In this document: positions 45,836-53,667 of the stretch, piece by piece
How the letters are laid out: every line of letters begins with the position of its first letter
Position numbering within the stretch: position 1 is the first letter of the stretch
The notes under the pieces: model-generated
Told to the model about the DNA's origin: nothing
Databases searched by the model: none
Seen by the model: the letters and a program-made list of their open reading frames with translations, nothing else
From: Cognatundibacterium aquatile
Lineage (GTDB): Bacteria; Pseudomonadota; Gammaproteobacteria; Burkholderiales; Burkholderiaceae_D
Assembly: GCF_014699135.1 (NCBI RefSeq)
Contig: NZ_JACOFT010000001.1
Location: 806,001 to 870,000, forward strand
DNA: 64,000 bases
Reading direction: 5' to 3'
Made by a program: the position numbers and the translations under genes

Positions 45836-47074
45836 ATGGCGTTGTCCGGGTTTTTGAATAAGCGTTGGCTGCTACCAGTCTTTGTTCTGGCCGGATTGAT
45901 CTTGCTGTCAGGCTTGATTTTTTCGTCCTCGCTGTTTGGTCCCCGGTTGGAGGTCTTTACTTTGCAACGCGGTGAATTAGTACAAACCGTGGTTGCCAGC
46001 GGCAGGGTGGCGACACCTGCAAGAGTGGATGTCGGTACACAAATTACCGGGCGCGTTGCTGCTGTTCCCGTCAAAGAAGGGCAGACTGTGCGAGCAGGAG
46101 AGCTGTTGATAGAGCTGGCTGCTGCCGACGAAAAAGCAGCGCTGGAGCTGGCGCAGGCGAATGTCCGGCAAGCCGAGGCCAGACTCAGGCAGTTGCAACA
46201 ACTGACGCAGCCGACCGCGGAGCAAGTGCTGGTACAGGCACAGGCCAATCTGATTAACGTCGATAAGCAATATCAGCGCACCCGCGAGCTGGTTGCGCAG
46301 GGTTTTGTCGGTAAGGCGCAGCTCGATGAGGCGCAGCGCGCGCTCGATGTTGCGCGAAGTCAGTTAAAGAGTGCGCAATTCCAGCTGCAATCGAGTAAGC
46401 CCGACGGCAGCGATTATCAACTCGCTGTTGCCGGATTACAGCAGGCGAAAGCGAATCTGGCGGCAGCGCAGGCCAAACTTGAGCACACCAGAATCACGGC
46501 GGTAGTGGATGGCGTCCTGATTGCCAGAGACGTAGAGCGTGGCGATATCGTGCAGCCGGGCAAAATCCTGATGGTGTTATCGCCCGCAGGAATCAGCCAG
46601 TTAGTGGTGCAGATAGATGAAAAGAATCTGCGTTACATCCGTATGGGGCAGTCTGCCTTCGGCGTGACTGATGCCTATCCCGGGCAGAAATTTCCGGTAC
46701 AAGTCGCGTATATTAACCCCGGCGTTGACGCGCAGAGGGGATCAGTGAACGTCAAATTGAACGTATTAAAACCACCGCTGTTTCTGACGCAGGATATGAC
46801 GGTATCGGTGGAGATAGAAGTCGCCAGAAGTCAGAATGCTTTATCGCTGAATGTAGAAGCGATCCGTGATGCGAGTACGCTGCATCCGTGGGTGATGGCT
46901 GTGGTGGATGGCCGCGCAGCCCGGCGTCCGGTGACGATAGGCATACGCGGCGATAAAAGCGTGGAAATTGCTTCCGGGCTGAATCAGCATGACGTCGTAT
47001 TGCCAGCGACAAATATGACGGTCGAGGCGGGGCAGCGGGTACGTCCTGTCGTCACGAAAAATCCGCAGCCATGA
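45836..47074 (+). CDS. MacA/HlyD-type periplasmic adaptor protein
   Basis: A 412-residue membrane-fusion protein. One N-terminal helix (about 10-32) anchors it in the inner membrane. A lipoyl-like hairpin half begins VASGRVATPARVDVGTQITGRV near 55, a long alpha-hairpin with Ala/Gln/Leu heptads covers about 95-210, and the second lipoyl half and beta-barrel follow (GVLIARDVERGDIVQPG near 222). It should bridge the ABC permease to an outer-membrane channel such as the nearby TolC. The stop overlaps the next gene by 4 bp. The exported substrate is unknown. Confidence 0.9.
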   Translation: MALSGFLNKRWLLPVFVLAGLILLSGLIFSSSLFGPRLEVFTLQRGELVQTVVASGRVATPARVDVGTQITGRVAAVPVKEGQTVRAGELLIELAAADEKAALELAQANVRQAEARLRQLQQLTQPTAEQVLVQAQANLINVDKQYQRTRELVAQGFVGKAQLDEAQRALDVARSQLKSAQFQLQSSKPDGSDYQLAVAGLQQAKANLAAAQAKLEHTRITAVVDGVLIARDVERGDIVQPGKILMVLSPAGISQLVVQIDEKNLRYIRMGQSAFGVTDAYPGQKFPVQVAYINPGVDAQRGSVNVKLNVLKPPLFLTQDMTVSVEIEVARSQNALSLNVEAIRDASTLHPWVMAVVDGRAARRPVTIGIRGDKSVEIASGLNQHDVVLPATNMTVEAGQRVRPVVTKNPQP

Positions 47075-48300
47075 ATAGCTGGCTTCCTTTTGAGTGGATA
47101 GTCGCCACCCGTTTTTTGCGGGAGGGGCGCATGCAATCTCTGTTTATTATTCTCGGGGTTGCTATCGGTGTCGGCGTGATCGTGTTTATGTCGGCCTTAC
47201 TGGCAGGCTTGCAGGCCAATTTATTTCGCCGCGTGCTGAGTTCGCAGCCGCATATCACGCTCGAAAGACCGAAGCAGCAGGCGACCCCGGTATTGCTTGC
47301 CGCACCGGGACAGCAGATCGTGACGACGATACAAAAACCGTCGCAGCGCGTGAATACCATCGACCAGTGGCAAAAAATCCGCGATCAGGTCGAGGCTCGC
47401 AACGACGTTGTGACCGTCTCGCCTACCACAACCGGACCGGCACTGGTGGTGCGCGGCAGCGCCACGCAATCGGTGTCAGTGATCGGCATTTTGCCCGAGC
47501 AATACAACAAGATCGTGCCGCTCTCAGAAAAAATAACCGCTGGTGTTTTTCGCCTGACGAATACCGACGTCATGATAGGCACGCAACTGGCGGAAGACAT
47601 GGGCGTTGGGCTCGGTGATAAATTACGCCTCAATTCAGCAGCAGGCACCAGTCTGATCTTGAATATCGTCGGCATTTTTGATCTGGGTAGCCGCGCTGCC
47701 AATCAGCGTAACGTGTATGTGCTGTTGTCGACCGCACAGAATTTATTGAATATGGTCGGTGGCGTGTCGAGCATAGAATTAACGGTGCATGATCCCTACA
47801 GCGCAGAGGATATTGCGCAATCTATTGCCAACAGTACGGGGCTTAACGCGCTGAGCTGGATTACCACCAACAGCCAGTTTTTCCTGGCGATGCGGGCGCA
47901 GACTTATTCCAGTTTATTGATCCGTCTTTTCGTTGCGCTGTCGGTGGCAGCGGGGATCGCCAGTGTGCTGGTGGTGTCGGTTGTGCAGCGGCAAAAAGAC
48001 ATAGGCATCCTGCGGGCGATGGGCGGCAGCCGCGGGCAGGTGCGTCGGATATTCCTGATACAAGGTGCGCTGGTTGGTTTAGCGGGATCTGTGATCGGCT
48101 CTATGATGGCGGTTGGCTTACTGGCGATGTGGAAAATCGTTGCCAGAAATCCGGATGGAACGCCCATGTTTGTGATTAATGTCGATTGGCAGTTCTTTGT
48201 CTGGAGCGCATTGCTGGCGATGCTGGCCGGTGTGCTTGCTGCGGCGACCCCGGCGGTGCGTGCCGCGCGACTTGATCCTGTGGTGGCGATCCGTGGCTGA
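47071..48300 (+). CDS. MacB/FtsX-type ABC exporter permease
   Basis: A 409-residue permease with the MacB topology: TM1 near 25-47, a large periplasmic domain (about 50-280) and three C-terminal helices (about 290-310, 335-360, 375-400). [33 protein letters not shown] near 308 is the FtsX-family coupling motif. Unlike E. coli MacB, the ATPase is a separate gene, giving a DevBCA-like three-gene order. Its stop overlaps the GTG of the ATPase gene. Confidence 0.9.
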   Translation: MNSWLPFEWIVATRFLREGRMQSLFIILGVAIGVGVIVFMSALLAGLQANLFRRVLSSQPHITLERPKQQATPVLLAAPGQQIVTTIQKPSQRVNTIDQWQKIRDQVEARNDVVTVSPTTTGPALVVRGSATQSVSVIGILPEQYNKIVPLSEKITAGVFRLTNTDVMIGTQLAEDMGVGLGDKLRLNSAAGTSLILNIVGIFDLGSRAANQRNVYVLLSTAQNLLNMVGGVSSIELTVHDPYSAEDIAQSIANSTGLNALSWITTNSQFFLAMRAQTYSSLLIRLFVALSVAAGIASVLVVSVVQRQKDIGILRAMGGSRGQVRRIFLIQGALVGLAGSVIGSMMAVGLLAMWKIVARNPDGTPMFVINVDWQFFVWSALLAMLAGVLAAATPAVRAARLDPVVAIRG

Positions 48301-48994
48301 TACTGTCCTCCTTCTTAAACAAGTCTGTAAATCGTATGCTGTCGGTACGCCGGCAGAAACGCAGGTGTTGTTTGATATCGATTTACACCTGCAGCAGGGC
48401 GAGTTTGCCGCGTTGATCGGACCTTCAGGTTCCGGTAAAAGCACCTTGCTCAATATCATAGGCTTACTGGATCGTCCCAGTGGCGGGCAACTGATTATGA
48501 CCGGGCAGGATACCGGCAATCTTGATGAGGCGCGGCTGACGCAGTTACGCGGGCAGGCGATCGGCTTTGTTTTTCAGTCGCATTATTTGCTCACTGCGTT
48601 CAGCGCGACAGAAAACGTGATGATGCCTATGCTGATGCAGAATGGTCGTCCGGATGATCGTATGCGCGAACGGGCACAGCATTTGTTAGCTGAAGTGGGC
48701 TTGAGGCAATGGCAGGATAGTCTGGTGGGAAATATGTCTGGTGGTCAGCAACAAAGGGTGGCGATCGCGCGGGCGCTGGCACTGAATCCGCCGTTGATAC
48801 TCGCAGATGAGCCTACCGGTAATCTCGACACCAAATCCACTGACGCTATTTTTGAGTTGATGCGTAAAGTGAATGCCGATCAACACACCACGTTTCTGAT
48901 GGTGACGCACAATATGGAGTTGGCAGAACGTTGTGATCGTACGATAGAGTTGGTCGACGGAAGAATCGCTCCGCCGATTTCTTCCGTGACTTAA
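48293..48994 (+). CDS. ABC exporter ATP-binding protein (MacB/LolD-type)
   Basis: A 233-residue ATPase that powers the exporter. Walker [10 protein letters not shown] is near residue 42, signature [15 protein letters not shown] near 146 and Walker [16 protein letters not shown] near 168, followed by the His switch TFLMVTHN. The DEPTGNLD form is typical of the LolD/MacB class. The start is a GTG that overlaps the permease stop by 8 bp; a longer upstream frame is not homologous. It ends the adaptor-permease-ATPase operon. Confidence 0.92.
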   Translation: MADTVLLLKQVCKSYAVGTPAETQVLFDIDLHLQQGEFAALIGPSGSGKSTLLNIIGLLDRPSGGQLIMTGQDTGNLDEARLTQLRGQAIGFVFQSHYLLTAFSATENVMMPMLMQNGRPDDRMRERAQHLLAEVGLRQWQDSLVGNMSGGQQQRVAIARALALNPPLILADEPTGNLDTKSTDAIFELMRKVNADQHTTFLMVTHNMELAERCDRTIELVDGRIAPPISSVT

Positions 48995-49045
48995 ACGTAA
49001 GACCGGCTCTGTTGATTTTGCTGATTCAGTTGGTTCAGATAGGAC

Positions 49046-49357
49046 TCAGCTGAACCAGTTTCTGACATTGAGACCGATAAAATGTCCGAAGACGACGATG
49101 AGCATGAATGGCACCAGAGCAACGCAGGCCTGCGCAATGACTTTCCAGAGTAACCACAACTGACGGGAAATCAATGGTGTGACCGCCCATACGCACGTCA
49201 GGTAGACCAGCACCAGCGAGCACATGAACAGTATCAATAAAAAACCTTCGGGGCGGTACGGTGCAGCAATCGCAATAATGGCGCTCCAGGCAATCCACGC
49301 AGAGAGTGCCGACACCATGATTCTGTGAGCAAATTCCATGACAGGTAATGACCTCAT
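49046..49357 (-). CDS. Small uncharacterised four-helix membrane protein
   Basis: I do not recognise a family. The 103-residue product has about four hydrophobic helices (10-32, 38-58, 60-66 to about 80 and 82-100), with almost no loops. AAPYRPEGFLLILFMCSLVLVYL is its central part. The ATG at 49357 has AAGGAA upstream. It is alone on the minus strand between the exporter ATPase gene (convergent) and a nucleosidase gene 76 bp away on the same strand. Confidence 0.65.
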   Translation of the reverse strand: MRSLPVMEFAHRIMVSALSAWIAWSAIIAIAAPYRPEGFLLILFMCSLVLVYLTCVWAVTPLISRQLWLLWKVIAQACVALVPFMLIVVFGHFIGLNVRNWFS

Positions 49358-49433
49358 CGGATGATTTCCTTCTGCGTAAGTGTGCCGGAGAATTAGCTCT
49401 CCCCGGCCTGAACTGTCTTGCCAGGGAAGTGCT

Positions 49434-50033
49434 TTATTCGTTTGTCTGCAAATGATTGATCAATTGATGCAAACCCGCAGTCATTGCTTGCACTGAACCG
49501 AGCATATCCCATTGATCGTCGCCGATTTTAACGTAATTTGAGACTGACCGGAGTTCCAGAAATTTCTGCTTTTCCAGTTGGCAGATATGGAAAAAAGCGG
49601 CACCTTCCATATTCTCGATATCACATTTGCTGTTGTCGATAAACGGCGCCATGGCTGCATTGACGGAAATACCATGTGCCAGCGGAAAGGGTTGTCCGAC
49701 GGGGATGTGTTCGCAGTGCAAGGTGTGACGGCGTTCAAATTCCATCTCTATCGGCAGATGCGCCATGTGGACAAAACCTGTCGGTGTGAAAAATCCGAGG
49801 TCGGCTTCTACTTCACTTTCTACCAGCACAACATCGCCGATCTTGAAACGTGAATGAGGGAATACGCCAGCAATGCCGGACAAAATCAGCATGTCCGGGC
49901 GGTGCTCATGTATCGCTTTGACGGTCGCATACGTGGTTGCCGTCAGGCCGACGCCGGAAACAATACTGATCACGTCATTACGTTGAAACAGGCTGGCTTC
50001 GGTTTGAGTAGGAAACAGAACAATGATCTTCAT
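49434..50033 (-). CDS. Nucleoside phosphorylase/nucleosidase-family protein (futalosine hydrolase-like)
   Basis: A 199-residue PNP/UDP-fold protein. GVGLTATTYATVKAIHEHRPDMLILSGIAGVFP near residue 27 gives the family N-terminal pattern, KIGDVVLVESEVEADLGFF the metal-free base site and IENMEGAAFFHICQLE the conserved Met-Glu ribose contact, with an ELRSVSNYV close. It resembles futalosine or methylthioadenosine nucleosidases, but no menaquinone genes are near, so the substrate is open. I begin at MKIIVLFP (50033). That start has no Shine-Dalgarno; the preceding bases are pyrimidine-rich. A longer start at 50096 is possible. Confidence 0.75.
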   Translation of the reverse strand: MKIIVLFPTQTEASLFQRNDVISIVSGVGLTATTYATVKAIHEHRPDMLILSGIAGVFPHSRFKIGDVVLVESEVEADLGFFTPTGFVHMAHLPIEMEFERRHTLHCEHIPVGQPFPLAHGISVNAAMAPFIDNSKCDIENMEGAAFFHICQLEKQKFLELRSVSNYVKIGDDQWDMLGSVQAMTAGLHQLINHLQTNE

Positions 50034-50251
50034 AGGAGGAGAGTCGGATTCAAGGGGAAAGGGTGTAAGGTATTGCGTATCCTTATCGGCTGCCATGTCG
50101 CAAATCAACAAAATGCTGTAAACCTTTTTCTTTGCAGCGCGTTATAAGGAGTACAGGCATTTTCAACTAAACCGCATCGAAATAGCATGACGATGCTCGT
50201 CTGGTTGCCATTCATTTCGCTGACAGCAGCAGAGACAATTTAAGAGCTTAT

Positions 50252-50758
50252 ATGAAAAAAATCATTTTATTCGCGGCGCTTGCGTCCTCATTGCTGAGTG
50301 TTGAGTCGGCGTCAGCGCAGAATGTTAATTTATCGGTGCAATTTGGTCAGCCGGGTTTTTACGGGCAACTGGATGTCGGTAATTTTCCGCAGCCGCAATT
50401 AATTTATCGCGAACCCCGCATCGTTTATCGCAGCCCCGCGCCATTGCCGCCGCTGTATCTGGTTGTGCCTCCCGGTCATCGCAAACATTGGGATAAGCAT
50501 TGTTCACGTTATGACGCTTGTGGCCGGCCGGTTTATTTTGTGACCGAGAATTGGTATAACACTCAGGTGGTGCCTCGCTATCGTGACGGTCAATATCGTG
50601 AACCACACCGCGACTATAACAACGGACCAAACCGAGGTTACGATGGCCGCGATGACAGAGATAATCGCGAACACGGTCGCGGTAAAGATAATGACCGTGG
50701 TCAGGGAAATGGGCGTGGCCACGATAATGGGCACGGCAGAGGGCAGCATAACGATTAA
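50252..50758 (+). CDS. Secreted protein with His/Asp/Arg/Gly-rich tail
   Basis: A 168-residue exported protein of unknown function. The signal peptide MKKIILFAALASSLLSVESASA should be cut before QNVNLS. The core (about 25-105) has a Pro-rich YREPRIVYRSPAPLPPLYLVVPPGH and two Cys (CSRYDACGRPVYF) that may pair. The last 60 residues are almost wholly Asp, Arg, Gly, Asn and His and look disordered, with possible metal binding. Similar short secreted proteins are common in Burkholderiales. No neighbouring gene suggests a partner. Confidence 0.78.
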   Translation: MKKIILFAALASSLLSVESASAQNVNLSVQFGQPGFYGQLDVGNFPQPQLIYREPRIVYRSPAPLPPLYLVVPPGHRKHWDKHCSRYDACGRPVYFVTENWYNTQVVPRYRDGQYREPHRDYNNGPNRGYDGRDDRDNREHGRGKDNDRGQGNGRGHDNGHGRGQHND

Positions 50759-50834
50759 TCTGCCAGTGGCTGGCGAACGATGTCTGTCGCGGTTTTAGCG
50801 CAGGCATTGTGCCCGGGCATTCCGGAATGGCTAC

Positions 50835-50876
50835 AGGCGGTCTGAATATACTCCCGGGGGTATATTCAGACCGCCT
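50835..50876. terminator. Long palindrome, possible terminator fused to the G/C-tract repeat
   Basis: AGGCGGTCTGAATATAC (50835-50851) and its complement at 50860-50876 flank TCCCGGGG, and pairing can continue through CCC/GGG. The plus strand continues TTTGTTTA, weakly T-rich, so it may terminate the gene ending at 50758. Confidence 0.45.
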
Positions 50877-50920
50877 TTGTTTATAAGGACATCTGGCATG
50901 TTTTGGCTGATACTCCCCTG
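50845..50920 (+). repeat. Dispersed G/C-tract repeat, copy 3
   Basis: AATATACTCCCGGGGG starts at 50845; its tract starts at 50853 and the second tract (ATACTCCCC) starts at 50915, again 62 bp later. GACAT lies at 50888-50892, 35 bp in. The first tract is here a CCC/GGGGG palindrome inside a longer inverted repeat. Confidence 0.6.
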
Positions 50921-51062
50921 TTTTATGAAAAAAAGGGGTATTGTGCAGCGGTACAGACGGGTCTTGCTGCACAATTGCATCGTTGCGGATAACCGGGTTT
51001 GCCGCAACCATACTGGGTGATTGCATTATGTTGCAGAAGCAGCGGCGCTCGCTGAGATTGAC

Positions 51063-51443
51063 TTACTGAAAGCTGCGCAAGTAGGCCAGAAGATCGGCGA
51101 TTTTTTTGTCATCGCTCATGCCATAAAAGCGCATTTTCGTGCCGGGTACGACATCTTCCGGCGCTTGCAGAAAAGAGCGCAGATTTTTTTCTGTCCAGAT
51201 CAGCTTCGCATTTTTCATCGCGGGAGAATATTTAAAATCAATGGTCGCCCCTGCTGTTCTGCCGATCACGCCGTTCAGTTGTGGCGCAAAGCCGCCGTGT
51301 GCGGAAGCACCGATCTGATGGCAGGACGCGCAGCGCGATGTAAACACCAATTTGCCCGCCTCGACATTTCCTGCGGCGACCGCAAATGGCGAAACCATTG
51401 CCATGACTAGCAGAAGCAGGTGGCGTTGCCTCATCAGGCTCAT
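51063..51443 (-). CDS. Class I cytochrome c
   Basis: A 126-residue periplasmic monohaem electron carrier. The signal peptide covers about residues 1-23 (ending AVA). The haem motif CASCH (Cys38, Cys41, His42) follows GKLVFTSR, and the Met ligand is in PGTKMRFYG near 103. GFAPQLNGVIGRTAG and the C-terminal ADLLAYLRSF are typical of cytochrome c2/c550. Its start overlaps the TetR gene stop by 4 bp, so it is co-transcribed with an efflux repressor, an odd pairing. Its redox partner is unknown. Confidence 0.88.
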   Translation of the reverse strand: MSLMRQRHLLLLVMAMVSPFAVAAGNVEAGKLVFTSRCASCHQIGASAHGGFAPQLNGVIGRTAGATIDFKYSPAMKNAKLIWTEKNLRSFLQAPEDVVPGTKMRFYGMSDDKKIADLLAYLRSFQ

Positions 51444-52057
51444 GTCGTCTGCGCCGGTTTTTGCGGTGCATAGGCCGCCATAAAGACATCGATTGCTCTG
51501 GCCGTCATTGCTTTGATTTCTGCTTCACTGACATGCTCCAGCAGCTTGAACAGAAATGGATTAATTAATTCCGCTTCCAGCAAACCATGTAATTGCAGAG
51601 TGGCGACTGCCGCATTTCCCTGGCGTAGCTTTCCTTGCGTCATGGCGTCTTGCAGAAAGTTCGTGATAATGCTCTGGCTACTCAGAATGCCGCGTTCATA
51701 GAGCAGTTTGCCAAGTTGCCCTGGCGCTGTAATTGCCATGTGTCGTTGCGCCATGATTTCTGGAGAATACAGAAATGACAGCAGATGTTCGCCAAAGTAA
51801 CGCAAGGCATCGGTGATATCCGTGTTGGTCTGGTCGAATGCATCGAACATTGCCTGGCGCTTGGTCTCGGCAGACTTGTACATGATTTCAAAAAATAACT
51901 CTTCCTTTGACGCGAAGTAGTTATACAGCGTTGCTTTCGAGCCCCCCAGCCGGGCGCAGATTTCCGACATCGACGTCCGTTCAAATCCCAATTCCTGAAA
52001 AGCCTGTGCCGCCACGCTCAGTATGGCCTGCCGTTTTGCTTCGGTTTTCATTTTCAT
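51440..52057 (-). CDS. TetR/AcrR-family repressor of the adjacent efflux operon
   Basis: A 205-residue regulator divergent from an EmrAB-type pump. The HTH (about residues 8-55) has ILSVAAQAFQELGFERTSMSEICARLGGSKATLYNYFASKEELFFEIM. The C-terminal part resembles the AefR-like domain with LHGLLEAELINPFLFK. I start at ATG 52057 (MKMKTEAK); a TTG six codons earlier lies in the operator side. The palindrome in the 118-bp divergent gap is its likely operator, so it should repress both itself and the pump genes. Confidence 0.9.
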   Translation of the reverse strand: MKMKTEAKRQAILSVAAQAFQELGFERTSMSEICARLGGSKATLYNYFASKEELFFEIMYKSAETKRQAMFDAFDQTNTDITDALRYFGEHLLSFLYSPEIMAQRHMAITAPGQLGKLLYERGILSSQSIITNFLQDAMTQGKLRQGNAAVATLQLHGLLEAELINPFLFKLLEHVSEAEIKAMTARAIDVFMAAYAPQKPAQTT

Positions 52058-52119
52058 GTCAATAGCATCTCTCAAAAATAAATAACTGTACCGACCTGTT
52101 CATTTTAGCATGTGGTTGC

Positions 52120-52152
52120 TATAATTCGTAAAACGTACTGTACGGTACAGTA
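52120..52152. promoter_or_regulatory. Divergent promoter region with perfect TetR-type operator
   Basis: TACTGTACGGTACAGTA (52136-52152) is a perfect 8-1-8 palindrome. A TATAAT -10 for the pump operon lies at 52120-52125, with a poor -35, so the operator covers the start region. A related half-site AACTGTACCG is at 52084-52093 on the TetR side. The sequence is a typical AcrR/TetR-type operator. Confidence 0.75.
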
Positions 52153-52175
52153 ATGAATGAAAGAGAGAACTTCTT

Positions 52176-53639
52176 ATGTCTTCTATATCTTCACCCGGGT
52201 TTTTACCTCAGATTAAGCTCCGCAGATTGCTGCTGGCGCTGACTTTGGCGCTAGGCGGCTGCGCCCAGTTGCCGCAATCAGAACCAACTTTATCAATGAA
52301 GACTGGCGCTGATTTTCCAGCGGCAAACGCGTTCGCAGCGACTACCTCCGCTACCAGCATCTGGCCCGATGAACGTTGGTGGCAGGCATATCAGGATGCG
52401 CAACTGAATACTTTGATTGACGAAGCCTTGCGTGATGCGCCGGACATGAGCGCCGCTGCCGCACGACTGGCAAGAGCAGAAGCCTTCAGTCAGGTAAAAA
52501 ATGCGGCAACAAAGCCGCAGGTCAATGCCAATGCATCGATTACAGAGCAAAAGATGAGTTACAACTATCTGACGCCAAAGTCGATGACGCCGAATGGCTG
52601 GAATGATTACGGACGCGCGACTTTAGATGTCAGCTGGGAGCTGGATTTCTGGGGTAGAAATCGCGCTGCACTGGCGGCGGCGACTTCACAGGAGCAAGCC
52701 AGCCGCGCCGAATACGCACAGGCGCGTCTGACTCTTGCCGCGGCCATCGCCAGTCAGTACGCCGATCTGGCGCAATTATTTGTATTACGCGACACGCTGC
52801 AACGTTCGGTAGAGATACGTCAGAAAACCGTCCAGATGTTTGCCGACCGGTTTGCCTATGGCATGGAAACCAAAGGCGGGCTGAGTGAAGCGAAAGTCCG
52901 ACTGATCAGTGCCGAAGCGGAGTTGTTGGCAAACGAAGAGCAAATCGGTCTGCAGCGTTATCGGATTGCTGCGTTGCTGGGTGCCGGGCCTGACCGTGCG
53001 CTGGCGATTTCCCGTCCTACCGTGAATTTGCAGATGCCCACCGGTCTTCCTGCGGAACTGGCGACAAATCTGTTGGGACGCCGCCCGGACATCGTTGCGG
53101 CCCGCCTGCAAGCCGAAGCCAGTGCGCACAGCATAGATCAGAAAAAAGCAGAGTTTTATCCGAATATCAATCTGTCGGCATTCATAGGCGTGCAATCGCT
53201 GGATCTGAATATGCTGAGTAAAAGTGGTTCCTCCACCGGCAGTATCGGCCCGGCGATTTCTTTACCGATCTTCACCGCAGGTCGCTTGCAGGGTGAGTTA
53301 CGCAGCAGCACCGCCAGCTATAACGAAGCTGTGGCGAACTACCACCGCGCGATTAGTCAGGCCTTGCAGGAAGTGGCCAGTGCCGGTCTGAGCCAGCAGG
53401 CATTAAGTGCGCAACTGATGAAAAGCAAACAAGGTGTTGCGGCGGCGACCGATGCCTACGGCGTTGCAAAAAATCGCTATCAGGGTGGTCTGGCAACGTA
53501 TCTCGAAGTTTTATCCGCGGAAGATAGTCTGCTGATCAACCTGCGTGCACTGACCACGCTGGAGGCGCGTGCCTTTACTCTCGATGTCGCGATGAAGCGC
53601 GCGCTCGGCGGCGGTTATCAGTCAACTGCAAATACTTAA
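52176..53639 (+). CDS. NodT-family outer-membrane efflux lipoprotein
   Basis: A 487-residue outer-membrane channel of the OprM/NodT type. The lipoprotein signal has the lipobox LGGCAQ, with acylated Cys near residue 29. The mature part has DERWWQAYQDAQLNTLIDEALRDAPDMSAAAARLARAEA, the classic family start, then the two coiled-coil halves, ending YLEVLSAEDSLLINLRALTTLEAR. It is the first gene of the pump operon, 29 bp before the adaptor gene, and gives the pump its own exit duct distinct from TolC at 44305. Confidence 0.93.
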   Translation: MSSISSPGFLPQIKLRRLLLALTLALGGCAQLPQSEPTLSMKTGADFPAANAFAATTSATSIWPDERWWQAYQDAQLNTLIDEALRDAPDMSAAAARLARAEAFSQVKNAATKPQVNANASITEQKMSYNYLTPKSMTPNGWNDYGRATLDVSWELDFWGRNRAALAAATSQEQASRAEYAQARLTLAAAIASQYADLAQLFVLRDTLQRSVEIRQKTVQMFADRFAYGMETKGGLSEAKVRLISAEAELLANEEQIGLQRYRIAALLGAGPDRALAISRPTVNLQMPTGLPAELATNLLGRRPDIVAARLQAEASAHSIDQKKAEFYPNINLSAFIGVQSLDLNMLSKSGSSTGSIGPAISLPIFTAGRLQGELRSSTASYNEAVANYHRAISQALQEVASAGLSQQALSAQLMKSKQGVAAATDAYGVAKNRYQGGLATYLEVLSAEDSLLINLRALTTLEARAFTLDVAMKRALGGGYQSTANT

Positions 53640-53667
53640 TTTAAAAATTATCTGAAGGATTTTTACC

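Larger units (their letters stand above)
50759..51062. other. Intergenic region containing long palindrome and repeat copy 3
   Basis: 304 bp between convergent genes. It holds the long palindrome at 50835-50876, the third G/C-tract repeat and a further ATACTCCCC/GGGGTAT hairpin ending at 50941. I see no gene in it. Confidence 0.6.

Noticed and set aside
49434-50033. Firm assignment as futalosine hydrolase
   Set aside because: Only fold-level motifs match; no menaquinone pathway genes are nearby and ubiC points to ubiquinone use.
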